Made by a program: the position numbers and the translations under genes | Assembly (NCBI GenBank): GCA_948567375.1 | Contig: OX419761.1 | Coordinates: 29,328,501-29,392,500, forward strand | Source: Lunularia cruciata | Taxonomy: Eukaryota > Streptophyta > Marchantiopsida > Lunulariales > Lunulariaceae | Direction of reading: 5' to 3' | Length of the DNA: 64,000 bases | Notes under the pieces: generated by a model | What the model was told of the DNA's origin: nothing | The model's database searches: none | Seen by the model: only the letters and a program-made list of their open reading frames with translations | In this document: positions 37,240 to 52,000 of the stretch, in pieces | How positions within the stretch are numbered: position 1 is the first letter of the stretch | Layout of the letters: each line of letters begins with the position of its first letter

Positions 37240-38975
37240 ATTGAATTGCTTGATAGGGCTTTTGGCCCTCATTAGATTCTCCATGCACAATAGGCTTGAT
37301 TTGCACCACAAAAATAGGCTTATTTTCCTCCAAAGCTTACTCTATGACTACTTTATTGACAAACTTTCCATCTTGGGACTTACTATTCTCAAATGTTTTA
37401 CTCAAAGGTGCCAAACAACCTATTAGATATTTTGTACCTTGGTGTTGTACTTGAATTTTTCATTGGGTCCAATCAAATTGAACCTTATGACATTCAAGCT
37501 AAGATAAACTAAAAATGACATCATAGTGTAGAGGTGCAACTACAAACCTTGTACACTCCAAATACTCCTTCCCAATCTTAAATGTAATGAGATGTGAGGT
37601 ACAAAATGGAGAGGTATGGACCCTTTCTACCATCTACAACCATCAATCTACTTCCAATTACCAGCTTGATAAGAATTCTCAATTCTTTTGCTAATTGCAT
37701 GGACATGCAGTTTTCTAAACTTGCAAAATCAACCAAAATCCTACAACCACAATTATATCATACCTTGCAAGTGAAGCAAACTTGCATAAGCCAAGCTTTC
37801 AATCCCATTAGAACTAATCAAGTTCCTAGTAGGTGGCTCAAGTTCTCCTATTGGAATTCCTTGTATCCTTGATTATCATGCTCCACAAACTCCATTTGGG
37901 CTATTTGTTGAGGTCGTCTATTATTGATTAGACATTCAACAATGTGATGCCCAATTTGGCAATAATAAAAGAAATCACCATTTTTTCTAATCTTCCCTAT
38001 CTGTAAGGCCAAGTGGTCTTTGTTGGATGGCATTAATATCCATTGGTGCCAACTCCTCCACTTGTGTGTAATGTGTGGGTAGGTTTGGTGAAGGTTGAAG
38101 TCAAGACCAAGTTGTTGCAATCAAGGCTTCCTCTAAGTCTTTGGGCTCCCACATAGTCACTTCCAATTTGATGCATGACTTCAAGCCTATCATAAATCAA
38201 TCTAGAGCTTTACTTCTAACATATATAGAATTTTAATTATGATGTTCTAGAATGAAGTGATATAACTTCTTATAGCACCAATCTGCTTCAATTTTGCCAA
38301 CCTATCTTGTGTAGCTTATGAAACATTTATAGCTTAGAATTGCCCAATTATTGCACTCTTGAATTCTTTTTATGTCAAAATTGGTGCAACAAACTTCCAT
38401 TTAGCTTGCTCCACTTGGAATTGCTACCATATTTTTGCCGCTCTATCCAATTGGCTTGAAGCCAAGAGAATCTATCTCCATTCATCTTAAAGATTTGTAG
38501 CTTCAAAATATCTTCACAATCAAACATAAAATTCTCCACTATGCTTGAGAGGTTCTTGCCTTCAAATACCTTGGGCTTTGAAAATTAGATTTTCTCTTCT
38601 CCTTCTCAAAATGATGCTCTCTCCACATGCTCTTGTTGTTGATGATCTTGCTTTTCTAATAATCAAGTTAGGTGCTTGGTTTGTTGCAACATGGCAATGA
38701 TAACTTTGGACATTGCTGCCATGGCTTCTACTCTATCAAACTGCCTAAAATTTATCTAAGTTAACATGTAGATGCAACATGCCATCATTCCCCACAAGTT
38801 ACATTTGAAAGTACCAAGGGTTCATCAGACAAGGTGATCATATTCAAAAAATTTTACCCAAAGCGTGACATGATAAACTATATAAAATGATGCTTGGGTA
38901 GTATATGGATACAAAAATCCCAATGGTTTGGCCAAAATGGATTTGGTGGTCCATAAATTTCATTCATCCATTCAA
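37240..38975 (-). pseudogene. decayed gag-protease of B3
   Basis: The open stretch 37848-38120 on the minus strand ends the gag. It contains FYYCQIGHHIVEC, the same knuckle as B2 with the first cysteine lost but the histidine retained. Protease remnants lie at about 37440-37820 (SRLMVVDGRKGPY). Sequence parallel to B2 17170-17500 lies at about 37240-37470. Stops break all frames. Confidence 0.7.
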
Positions 38976-38994
38976 ATCCTTACTTTGATACCAA

Positions 38995-39437
38995 TGTAAA
39001 AGACCAAGGAGAGAAATAAAAGAATGGAAGATCAAAGTGAAAGATCATATTGAGACTCTTGAATTAGTGAAACTCTCAATGCATAGCATGAGCTTGGGCT
39101 TTGGTATTTATAGTGAAAGTACAAGGTTCTTGAGAAGCTTTTTTAGGAAGCTTCTTAAGAAGCTTCCTAAAAAGCAATCTTCTTGGAGTGCAAGCCAAGC
39201 TAACAAAGAAGCTTTTCAAGAAGCTTCCTTTTAGAAGTTGTCTACTTGGCGTGCAAGCTAAGCTAGTTGGGAAGCTTCCCAAGAAGTCACCACATGGTAT
39301 GCACATTACCCAATACTTGGAAGGTACTAAGTAGCTTCCTAGATGCTTCTAGAATATTCTTTATACTTATTGGCTAATTTGGTCTATTTGTTACTTTGTT
39401 AGTTTTGGTTAACTCATTTCTAAACTCCATATTATTA
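38995..39437 (-). repeat. 5' LTR of B3 (family B)
   Basis: The plus strand reads TGTAAAAGACC at 38995 (reverse of GGTCTTTTACA) and ends near TAAACTCCATATTATTA. The TATA box is TATTTATA at 39105-39112, read on the minus strand. GAAGCTTC pairs occur at 39147 and 39159, again 12 bp apart. Confidence 0.85.
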
Positions 39438-40085
39438 AAGTTACTAAGATTTTGCAATACCTTTGAGTTGACTTGCAATAAATATAAATCAATAATTGGA
39501 ATCTTGTATAAAATGAAAAATATTACTCCTCATCAAATATAAAATTTGTCACTTGTAATTGTCTTTAACAAATGGTTTTGCTTTGGAAGATGGCTACAAC
39601 TCTCTTCTTATTAGATTGTAATTCCTTGTATTGATTGTGGTTGAGTGTATTGGTATCCAACAATTGACTTGGTTGCTAGACATGATATTATCTAAAGCAC
39701 AATGTTATTTATTGCTATAGTTATCATTGTTATTATTATCACTATAAGTTTTAATATGATTCATGTCCAAATCAAAAATTATATATGTATATAGCTAGGT
39801 CTACCTTTAATCATAAGAGAAATCAAACTCTAAATGAACACTAGTATTAGCCTTGTACATCATGCACAAGGCAAAAAGGTCCTCTTAAACATATATAGTC
39901 CACTTCACTACCCTTGTCCCTATCCCGTTATCTATTTTTCCATCCATTAGCTCCATCCTTTGTATCACTTGTTGTCTTTACTTCCAAAGATAATTCTGTC
40001 CACGATCCCTATCCGTAATCCTCATCCCCAAGAACACTTCCATCCATCATCATCCTCCTCCCTTAGGTAACTACCCTAGAGTAAG
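39438..40085. other. AT-rich sequence, nothing recognised
   Basis: No coding or repeat feature could be identified between the B3 LTR and the 3' end of the LINE. Confidence 0.4.
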
Positions 40086-40089
40086 AAGA

Positions 40090-43000
40090 AAAGGGCAACC
40101 ATGTAGAAAAAATGAAGGATAGGAAGACCTCATCAAGTCATACAAGGGTGAGATAAAATAGGTAAAATAGGACTAAGCCCTAATAGAGTCAATATGAGAA
40201 ATATTCCCTACTACACCTAAGTATCCAAGCTATGCAAGTTTTATGGTCTACAAACATTAGAGCATCCAAAGAAGCATCACCTAGTGTGACTGCTCTCCTA
40301 TGGATTGCACCAGCCACTACCCTCTATAGAGAAATGTGCACACATTGTCTAAAATATGTTATGAAGTATGAGAGTGAGAGTGGTACCTCATGGCGCCTAA
40401 CATGATAAGCTCTTACACACTCCTTGATAAATGTGCTAAACATCGTGTCCATCACTCCAAGGCTAGAGGAACAAAGAGGTGACCTTGCTGCATACCCCTA
40501 TACTTGGGGACCTTGAAAGCTACTACTACCATCCAAGGAGATGGGTACTCACTCTCTCCAAAACTATATCACTCATAGGATCCATAAACATGACATCCGC
40601 TACTATCACTTGATCATCTTGGACCAAGTATAAGTTTAGGGTAAGGGTTTAGGGTTTAGGACCAAGTATAAGTTTGCCCTAACACGTGTTGTTTGCAAAG
40701 CATACAAACATTCCTTTCAAGCCAAGTATCCACTCTCTCGTGCCATAGAAAACACTATGTCCCAAATAGCATCATGGGTAGCTATCTCTATCTTCCAAAA
40801 GGACATTGTATCATATGGACCACTAATGCATCTAGTGTAGAACTACACTCACAAGTGAATAATGAAGATGTAGATAGGTAGACTAACCTAGGCAAAACCT
40901 CATCAATGTAGAGAAAGTAGTTGGTGCAAGTTGGAATGCCCTAATGCACAATCAAGCTAGGGTCCAAGAGCTTGCACCCTTGTTAGAGCAAGAGCAAAGA
41001 CATGCTCTAGTAGCATGAGGAATGGATGAGTCAACTAAGAGAGAATGTAGCTTATGTTGACAACATTGCTCCATCAAGGAAGACTATAAACCTCTAGTCC
41101 AATCTAATGATAGTGAAGTAAAAGATGGAAGGTCCTCACGTGCCTATGGGGATAAACTATCTCTTGTCTACCGCAATAACATCTAGAGAGAAAAGGATCC
41201 CTCCTCCACCTCTATCACATAAGTCTTCAAAATAGGCCTATCAACAACCACAAAATGAGAGGAAAGTAGGAGTGCCAAGGGAGCCCAGGTACCCCAAAAT
41301 GCTATAGGTGCCATCTCTTCCAAAGATAGCAAGCCAACTCTTCCACACAAGATTGGTAGAGATGTTTGTCTATGTGCCAAATCCCCTATCACACACTCAA
41401 ATGTCCTTGGTCCAATAATATCATCAAAGACTCCCATAATCCTCCTTTCAAAGGCCCTCATACGTGATAAGAAGGTCAAGGTGGGGAGAATTGTGCAGAG
41501 GAGGTAAGTTGGTTAACAAGCAATACTAGAGGAGAGTATACTAAAAGCTACTTGCATATCTCTTAGTAACAAAATGTCATCTATATAGAAAACATCCTCT
41601 ACAAGGGCAACATCTAAGAAGCATGTGACAAAATCCTTAGATCCTATTGGCACTCCAAGAACATATAGTCCATCTATAGATGTGATACACCCTTTGGAAG
41701 TTGAAGATGGAGAGGGATACCTAAAAGGGACCATGCCCTGCACTTTGACACCTTGACTCTCAAGCCTACTAGATGTAGCTTGGTGGTCAAGTGGTCAAAG
41801 GTCTATGTAAATCTGATTTACAGGGCCCATGAGGTATGTATCGTCTACAAGAAGCAAATTACATAACCTAGCATAGCCAAAGTAGTAGATAAGAGAGCTC
41901 TAAAGTGAGCTATGGAAAATAAGGGTCCCCATAAAGGATCTCCTTAACATGTACCAATAGCTAACTCCAAGATGGTGACTCCCTCCTATCAAAAACCATG
42001 CCGGTAGTAAAGGGAAGTAGGAGAGCCGTAAAAATACCACACCAAAGGAATAAGACTCACCAAGGATCCACCACCCTCCCAAAGCTATCTAAAGATGGAT
42101 GCTTATGAGATGCTATCAAAAGCGTTCCCAACATCTACCTATAGGACAACCCACTCCAAATGGATATCTAGAAGTGCCCTAATGCTTAAAGATATAGCCT
42201 CACAACCTCAAGTATAACTCCAAAATGATGTAGACTGAGGTGCTATCAAAAGTGAAAGCAATGCTGAAGGACAATGGTGTGGTTGAAAAAATGCCAAAAG
42301 ATTTCTCCAACAACAATCAGTCTAATGTCCTCCATATCCTTCTGCATTGTGAGAAGTCAACTAGCACCTAACACCCAACTAACATACATAGAAATATCTC
42401 CTCTTGCTATTATTGTAGCTACTTGAAACTACTTGATAAAACCACTAGAAGGATCATTTTCCTGAAACCAATCTCTAAGATGCTCATATACCATCCTTGA
42501 AAAGCCTCTTGATGAAAAGTGAGAGGTAGTGCACAATACTTGTGCAAAAAGTGACCTATCAAGACATAAGGCTGCTCAGGTTGATAATCTAAGACCTCTA
42601 GGGGTAATCCCTCTCCTTCCATAGGACATAGTAAATGTAGGGAAAAGATAGTCTCATCAGTACGACTAGCCATATACAAAGGGTGTAGTGCTCATATTGC
42701 TCTACTAAACTCTCTTGCCTAACCCATTGTCCTACATTGTTGTAATCAAGTGGACTCTATGGTATCTTGTGGCAAAACTTGTCTCCTAAAACATGCAGCC
42801 CTAACAGACTCTTCTTGTGGGGCCGTCCAATCCTCCCGCTCAAAATTAACAAATCTAGTAGCCATCTCTCTATGTCATGCGCGTCCCCCTCTAGCATAAT
42901 GAAGACACCATTGAGGGAGTAAGAAGAATAGGAACCATGCTAACTTGTCCAAGGGATCCCATGCCAAATGATCAAGTGGTAGGTAAAAAGCTTGTCTAGC

Positions 43001-43300
43001 CTCATCCTAAAGTGCAATAGGTATCATATAGAATAGATGTGGATATGGAAAACTAGTCTCAAATAACCCCAAAATGCAACTTGCTTGAAAAGCTAACCAC
43101 TCCCATGACTCAATCAGTATACTTAGAACGGTCAACAAAGGGATAGAGGAAGGTGCATAATCCCAAGTGTCATTGCTATCAATGTGGTTGCTTGCCTCAC
43201 GTGAGCATCCCAAGTGGTCCAGTCATAGTCCTTGTGCATCCTTCTCACATGGTTCTTTACCCTTGCAAGGCAAAGCGTAGATGACACATTGGGCATGGTA
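40090..43300 (-). mobile_element. decayed LINE with preserved 3' tail
   Basis: Minus-strand fragments run in order from about 43,260 to 40,090. The N-terminal part, near 42,850-42,960, contains LPQWCLHYARGG. An RT-like part (41743-41513) has YVLGVPIGSKDFV, a motif typical of plant and algal LINE reverse transcriptases. A C-terminal part follows (41479-41183). The last 130 bases (40090-40220) match the tail sequences at 59.6 and 60.6 kb, which fixes the 3' end. Frames are broken many times. The left end of the similarity at about 43.3 kb is approximate. Confidence 0.7.
40634..40660 (+). repeat. short interstitial plant-telomere-like run
   Basis: The run contains TTTAGGG, a GTAAGGG variant, TTTAGGG and TTTAGG in near tandem. 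It lies inside the minus-strand LINE between two copies of GGACCAAGTATAAGTTT (about 40621 and 40659), so it may be part of a small local duplication. It is too short to be a telomere. Confidence 0.7.
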
Positions 43301-45095
43301 TATCTTGAGTTGTTCTAAGCGGCCCCACATGAGGAGGTGTAGCCATGGCTAGCACAAGAATAACAATATTAATACATGATTGTCCTCTCTATATCTACCC
43401 AAACTTGTAAAACCACCACCCCTCACATCCCAACTCACATGAGAAAATACAATCTCTCCAAACCCTAAAAACTATAAACTCTCATAACGTTCAATTTCCA
43501 TCTCAACAAATTTCAAACTAAGTTCCCATTGAACTCAATCATGACAACCAAGAGATTAGAAATGAAAATTCTTGACCCATCACTCACAATGTGTAATGAT
43601 CATTCTAACCCCTAAAAAACCTAAACCTAAACCTAAAAATCCCCATAACTTTCTACTCAATTCTTGATAGTCTTCAATCTAGGTACCAATGGAACCAAAA
43701 TTGAGAAACAAATGGAGTTGATTATTCAGTCAAGTGCTATATGTTAGAGAGCACTAAAAAAATGTATATCATTCCTCTCATATTTATCCCTCTCCTCTCC
43801 CATCTCCACACACTTCAAACTCCCTATCACTACCCTAGAGTAGGCGACCAACACCTCTTAAAGGTAAGTAAGATAAAGTGAACATTCAAAGCACTAAAGA
43901 TTCATATGATAAAAGGATATTAAAAATCATTTGACCTAAATAAGACCTTATAAATAATTGAAATGTTATTCTTGGAAAATGCTTAGTGATATGAAAAAGA
44001 TGATTGTTCAAGAATACAATATACTAAATCTATCATGTTTATGCTTTGATAGAAAGACTAGAATATAAGAAAACAAGTATAGAAAATAGAAGAAAAGAAT
44101 AAGCCAAGAATTCTAAGGTCAAAGAGAACAAGTATAGAGTATAAAAGAGAGTAAATAGAATGTACTTTGAAGATCATATATTATATGAAATCTTATTATT
44201 TATACTTAAGGTAGTTAGAGTTTTGTTTCTTGGAAGGTTAGCCATTAAATTTTTAGTCAAGTAACACAATCTTAGGAAGCTTTTTAAACACTTTTATACC
44301 TTTGGTCTAAATGAAGGTTTCAGTTAACTTTATAGTCAAGTAATTCAATCTTAGGAAGTTTTTGAATACTTTCATAACTTTGGTCTATATAATCAAGGTT
44401 ACTAAACACTTTGTAATTACTTATACATGAAACTTATTAGGTAATTTGAGAAGTATCTTTGTGAAGTTTTTTATAATTTATATATATTATGAAGTTAGTA
44501 AAATAATAGAAATTTGTTATTATACTATAATTATAATTAAAACAAAATTAATTTTTTTTATTTTTAATATTTAAGTATCTATTTGATGTAAAACTATAAT
44601 GTGGATATATTTTTTATATCAATATATTGATCTATCCATCTAATATCTTATGAGTATGTTGAAGTGAAGATGCATCCATAAAAGTATTCAATTAAAGTAA
44701 AAGAAACTCATAAACCTCTTTTTATTAACATTTTTCAGTTCTTTCTATTTTATCTTTTCTGTTTTAATTTAATGCGCATGAATTGATTTTCTCTTTTATT
44801 CATTTGTCTATTCCCTTTTATCTCTTTACTGGACTAAAAGAATAAAATGACAGATCCTAAGTCCATACAGGTCGAGACAATTGTTCTCTTGTAAGATATA
44901 TCTACTAGAGAAAATCATTATCATGGATATATAGGGTCTAGTTAAAAAAGAGATCCTAATATTCTGTGATATACTTAAAATTATACAAATGAAGTTTAAT
45001 TAGAAGCAATTAATTTTCTAATATTCTACTAAAAATCTCAAACAAGATCAAAAAATTAAAGCTGTTAAAATATTAGTGTATCTTATAAAAGAAAA
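43300..45095. other. AT-rich sequence up to the CpG boundary
   Basis: No gene is recognised. Degenerate CCTAAA units occur at about 43612-43637. A tandem pair with period 79 bp covers 44255-44400. The last kilobase is very AT-rich and ends at about 45,095, where composition changes abruptly. Confidence 0.45.
44255..44400. repeat. two-unit tandem repeat, period 79 bp
   Basis: Both units begin AGTCAAGTAA (44255 and 44334) and share CAATCTTAGGAAG and CTTTGGTCTA. They have diverged at several sites. Confidence 0.8.
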
Positions 45096-45099
45096 TCAA

Positions 45100-46482
45100 T
45101 TCCAATAGCTGGTTCATGCTAACCGGCGACCACCAGTGGTCTAGACGATGAACAAACTTTTGTCAGAAAGACAACTGTTATCAGAGTCAGTCAGACCCAT
45201 CGAGTCGTGGTCAGATTCCGTTGACCGCGAGGTTCCTCTTTCGAGTCCTGGCACGCCGCCCGGTTCACCAGAAAGATGAGGCGAACCGCGCGCGCTACTC
45301 GTAGTGAGATGTAGGAGCGGGAGTGTGGACTGCAGCACAGAGAAAGAGAGATCGAGAGAAGAGGTGGGGAAGAACAAGGACAGGACGCTGGCAACATTAT
45401 CGATGTTCTTCTGATCGAATTGTTTAGGTGGGATAGACGTGTGCATGACAGGGCATTGACCAGCACTGTCTATTATTCTCCGCTCGGTTCGATTTCTTTA
45501 TTTCATCGGCCGGGCTATCTCTGTTTAGCTATTGTCTTTGAGATTGCTTTGTGGCGATGGCCTCGTGGCGGGAGGGAGCACAAGAATGAAGGAGTCTCGG
45601 TGATCCGATCTGGTCTTGTAAGGTCGACTTCCGTTGTCTCGTGCGAAAGGTTGCATAGATCTAGGATGTGGAGGTTGCGTTTCAGTTTGGGATGAGTGAT
45701 ACAGATCGAGACCTTTGTGTATGGTTTTACTGAAGGAGAGATCCAATTTGTTATTGCGACGGGCGACTGGGGGAATTTGTTGTTTTTTTAGGGTGTACTT
45801 AGGCTGGCTAGTTGTGCACTCTACCACACAGGTTAGATTAGATTCAGGGTTGTGATGTTGGTATCGATTTAGATCCTTATCCGAGACGGTGGACATCTCT
45901 GGGACCGTACGCAGTTGGCGAAACTAAGGTTCAATGCTGGAGACCCTTCCACAATTGCAGCAATGAAAGGGTTCTTGGAGGTCACTTGCGCAGTTGCTCT
46001 TCTATGGTTAGGTTTGAGCAGCATTTGGAACCAAGCAAGTAGGGGTTCAGTACACGAGTATGACAACGCACAATTTTCGGAGTCTGGAAATGCTACGAGA
46101 AAATGAGAGCGAAAATCACAATACGTTGAGCATCAAGAAGAATTAAAGAATTGCTTGTTTATGTAGGTTCCATACCAACATTTGACCTGTAATAGAAGAA
46201 TCATGAAGTTGAGAATATACGCCCAAATCTTATAAACGAGATTTGATTACAGATACCGACTTTGAACAAAATATAAGCAGAGAAGAAGTATATTCCATAA
46301 GGTTAATTGCTGCTGAGATGATCATGTATATCTGCGGGTTCAGATGGGTTTTTCAGGGAAACAATGGCTCGAAGTGAATGCAAGGTATTAGAAATCGTGT
46401 TGAAGTAACGTAAAGTTGCTGGAAAAAGGATGAGTTGATGAAGAATGGAGTGAATTCAATACAGTCTACGTTGTCTGTGTAG
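45100..46482 (+). promoter_or_regulatory. probable DPM1 promoter and 5' leader region
   Basis: This is the stretch between the AT-rich repeats and the DPM1 start codon. CpG is frequent here (for example 45285-45300). A purine-rich leader-like segment lies at 45335-45385. Sequence resembling a splice acceptor (GTTGTCTGTGTAG) ends exactly before the DPM1 ATG, so a 5'-UTR intron is plausible. No TATA box is convincing, and the transcription start cannot be placed without transcript data. A hydrophobic mini-ORF lies at 45964-46107. Confidence 0.4.
45964..46107 (+). CDS. hydrophobic mini-ORF upstream of DPM1, unknown
   Basis: A 47-codon open frame begins with MKGFLEVTCAVALLWLGL, a basic start followed by one hydrophobic segment like a signal anchor, then a short polar tail. 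An in-frame upstream start exists at 45915. It could be an upstream ORF in the DPM1 leader, an exon of something else, or chance. A GTAGGG donor-like site occurs near 46032. If spliced there to the DPM1 ATG exon the frames do not agree, so it is not an N-terminal extension of DPM1 by that route. Confidence 0.18.
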
Positions 46483-49025
<2,543 letters not shown>

Positions 49026-52000
49026 GGTATTGCTGTCGAACTTGAGGCATTTCTCTGAATCCAAATATGACAGGGGACCCCTCGTTTCGTATGCTAAAAT
49101 TGAATCAGTTGTACTGGGCAACTTAAAATATTGGAATTTAGGTTCCCATGAACGAGTCATATAGTAGGAGTTTGCAGGGAATACCTGCTGGGCAAGATGC
49201 CGGATCTTACTTCAATTCACCTGTTAAGAATTCTTGCTTTAGCTGGGTCAAACAAGTAACAGGGTCAGTGTCTGCATGAGCTTTCAAACAAGTGCATTAG
49301 ATTGAGTTACAAAGCACTAGAACAAATTTAATTATGTGTAAGTTACCCACGCAATATCAACTCTGTACGGGATGAGTATCGATGAGACACTACCCAGTCG
49401 GTCAGTAACAGACCTCGATCAGTACTTTTCACTACTTACCGAAAGTTTCGTTCGTCACTAACATCCAGTGCTTCAATTGATCATCCCATGCTGGATGCTG
49501 ACTTCGGGTCTATGCTCGTTTGCAATGTACGCACGAATTTTTCAGTGCCAAATTCTGCAATATCAGCACTCAGTTTTTCTGTGTTAATATTTGGAAGACA
49601 TGCCCACAGTTATTTTCTGTCCGCTTTCAACTACGATCTCCACCGTACAGGGATAAAACAGGTATATTCCCTTGATTCAGATATACATGATACTTGATAC
49701 TCAGATTCTCACAGGTGTTAATCAGGTGTGTGTCTCTCAACCTGTATAGTTGTTGCTAAGTGCTGTTTGCTGCAGTTTTGGCGTACACCGTACCTGTTTG
49801 GGCCTTTATTTTCGATATGCCTTAGGCAGGCTGCATCTAACCTCGGCCTCCCTGCCCCTTCCGTTTATATGAGCCGATATTTTCAGAAAGACCTCAGTTT
49901 GCCCTGGCACTCATGAGCGAAACCGAAACTCGGGAGAGGAGTACTGGCAATTGCATCCATTTATCTCTGCAATGCCCTTAATGAAGTAGTTGGTCCTATC
50001 GTGCAAGACTTACTTTAAAAGTCTGACTACTTCCTTTCTGTGTTTGGTGTGCTGACAGGGTCATACTGACTCAGAGCATGCTGTGGCTAAACTGTCCTCA
50101 TATACTAGCTCCTGGACGTCAAGGTGTTTTCCATGTGGACGGTTATGTGCTTACACTAACACTATGATGAGGGTTCACGAGGTTACTCTTGCTCGCACTA
50201 ACCCTTTCCTGCCGGTGCATACCAGCAAATTTGTCTGAGTTAAGCCCGACTGGGACCGCCGGTAGTTAGTGAAACTGGGGCTTAAGTATGCCAATGTCAA
50301 ACCAGTGCTCTAGATCGAATTCGAGAGTGATCTGTCGAACTAACCTGATTTCTTGACCTTCAGCTTTGTGCTTTCCGTGACGATCTTTGTAAACTTTGAA
50401 CGAAAGAAGGCGGTCCAATCCGCTTGGTGTACAGTTCCTAGTGGGTGGTGAATGTGCTCTCGAAGGTTCGCGTTAATCCAGAATGTAGTCGGTCGGATAA
50501 CGTTTCCATTCAGTCACCCAGACCACTTACCAAGCCAACCCACAGCTCTTTATGGAAACGTTCTTTAAGTTTGCGAGAAGGTGAACGTTTAAAACGTTCG
50601 CATACGTTTCAAGTGTTCTTAACACGTTTTTCTTATTGACAAGTTTTAATCAACAATTAAGCAGGAACTGATGGGAAATTCATATTATTGTCGTTGGTGT
50701 CAACTTTATTGAAGAGTGTTGTTTGAATGAATCCGTAATCGAGTTCACCAGTCGAAGAGGGGGCAGAAGAAAGGGAATTACAAGAAATATTTTGCTCTTG
50801 TGTTTGAAGAAACAGAGTTGAAGGCGAAACGCAGTACATACATACCTTGCCATACAACCCGTTCCCAGAACGGCATCTGTTCTCGTATACGTACATATAC
50901 ATACCTTGCCATACAAGCATGTCTATCACGTCCTGTTCGAGTAACTCTGATTTATGAAAATTTAGTGTTATCATTAGTGCTAACATTTTATTAACTCTTA
51001 TTTCAATATGGCCTATTTTAAAATGTATTTTAGAACGTTCTATTTTACATTTATATTTAAATGAACAGTTTCAATAACTTACCTCTTACATTTCCCTTAA
51101 CAATTGGCCTGCTTCCAACGGAATTGACTATCGTCCTCGATGTCTTATCAACACGCCAATCGTTACATATTTTGTCAATATATTGTCCACCTCAGAGTTT
51201 ACTTACGATCTATTACGTTCACGAATGAAGAACGAATTTGCTTTAGCTAAATCTCCAGTCGGTAAATCTAGAACGAGGTTTTCTCAACGAAGTCCTCATT
51301 AGAGACGATCACGTCCCTCTTGGATACCTACTTCCGGACATGTGAAATGGGTGGCCGATCCAATATCAATCATGAGTTCGACAGGTGTAGCCGGATCACC
51401 TTCATTCTGATACAGAACTTATCCCCTTCTGATGGTCTAACTGGTGGAAGTGACTACGGCGGCTATTCGACTGACCCACGAGGAAAGAGGACTTGCGATG
51501 AGCCTGATATCGAGATTGAACCAGCCGAGCTTTCTAGGGAGCTGTCTCAAGAGCCGCACAGAACTTCCCGGCATTGTAACAAAGGCTCCACACCAGATAA
51601 GTTGACGTGTAATCCTTTCTTTATACTTTCCACCATAGTATGCCGTCCTCCACACATAAATTTTGCAGTCCACAGACGGAAATTTCGCTGAATTCGAAGT
51701 GGACTGAGAGGGGAGTGACCGAAGCTGAAGGGCCTCGAATGTTTGGTCTATCACAAAGCCTCTACGATTGCGATGATGATTTCCTCTTTGATGATGTACA
51801 GCTTTACACGCTGAACACCAGTTAAAATACACAATGTCGATCATGGCATTCATCCTGGTATAAAGGACGCATTAGTGTTCATGGCACATGAATATAAACT
51901 GCATGATGAACGACGTTAGAACAAACACTCATCTGGAAGAATTTCATACGAGAGTTTAAATTGCAGGGATATTATCCATGGGAGGGAAGAGTATTATATA

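Larger units (their letters stand above)
37240..39437 (-). mobile_element. truncated Ty3/gypsy element B3
   Basis: This is a minus-strand family-B element. Its 5' LTR is 38995-39437, with the tRNA-Met primer site beside it (38983-38994), followed leftward by gag and protease sequence that parallels B2 up to about its position 17500. Left of about 37240 the similarity stops, so RT, integrase and the 3' LTR are missing. Confidence 0.8.

Noticed and set aside
43612-43637. reverse telomere repeat (CCTAAA units)
   Set aside because: The units are irregular and too few, and simple AT-rich drift explains them.
45121-45281. tRNA-like sequence with a T-arm-like TTTCGAGTCCTGG and an 8-bp hairpin CGTGGTCA/TGACCGCG
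   Set aside because: The hairpin loop is 8 bases, the supposed T-arm does not pair, and no acceptor stem closes the structure.
45964-46040. first exon of a DPM3-like anchor subunit next to DPM1
   Set aside because: Only a short hydrophobic resemblance exists. The second membrane segment and the conserved tail of DPM3 were not found on either side.
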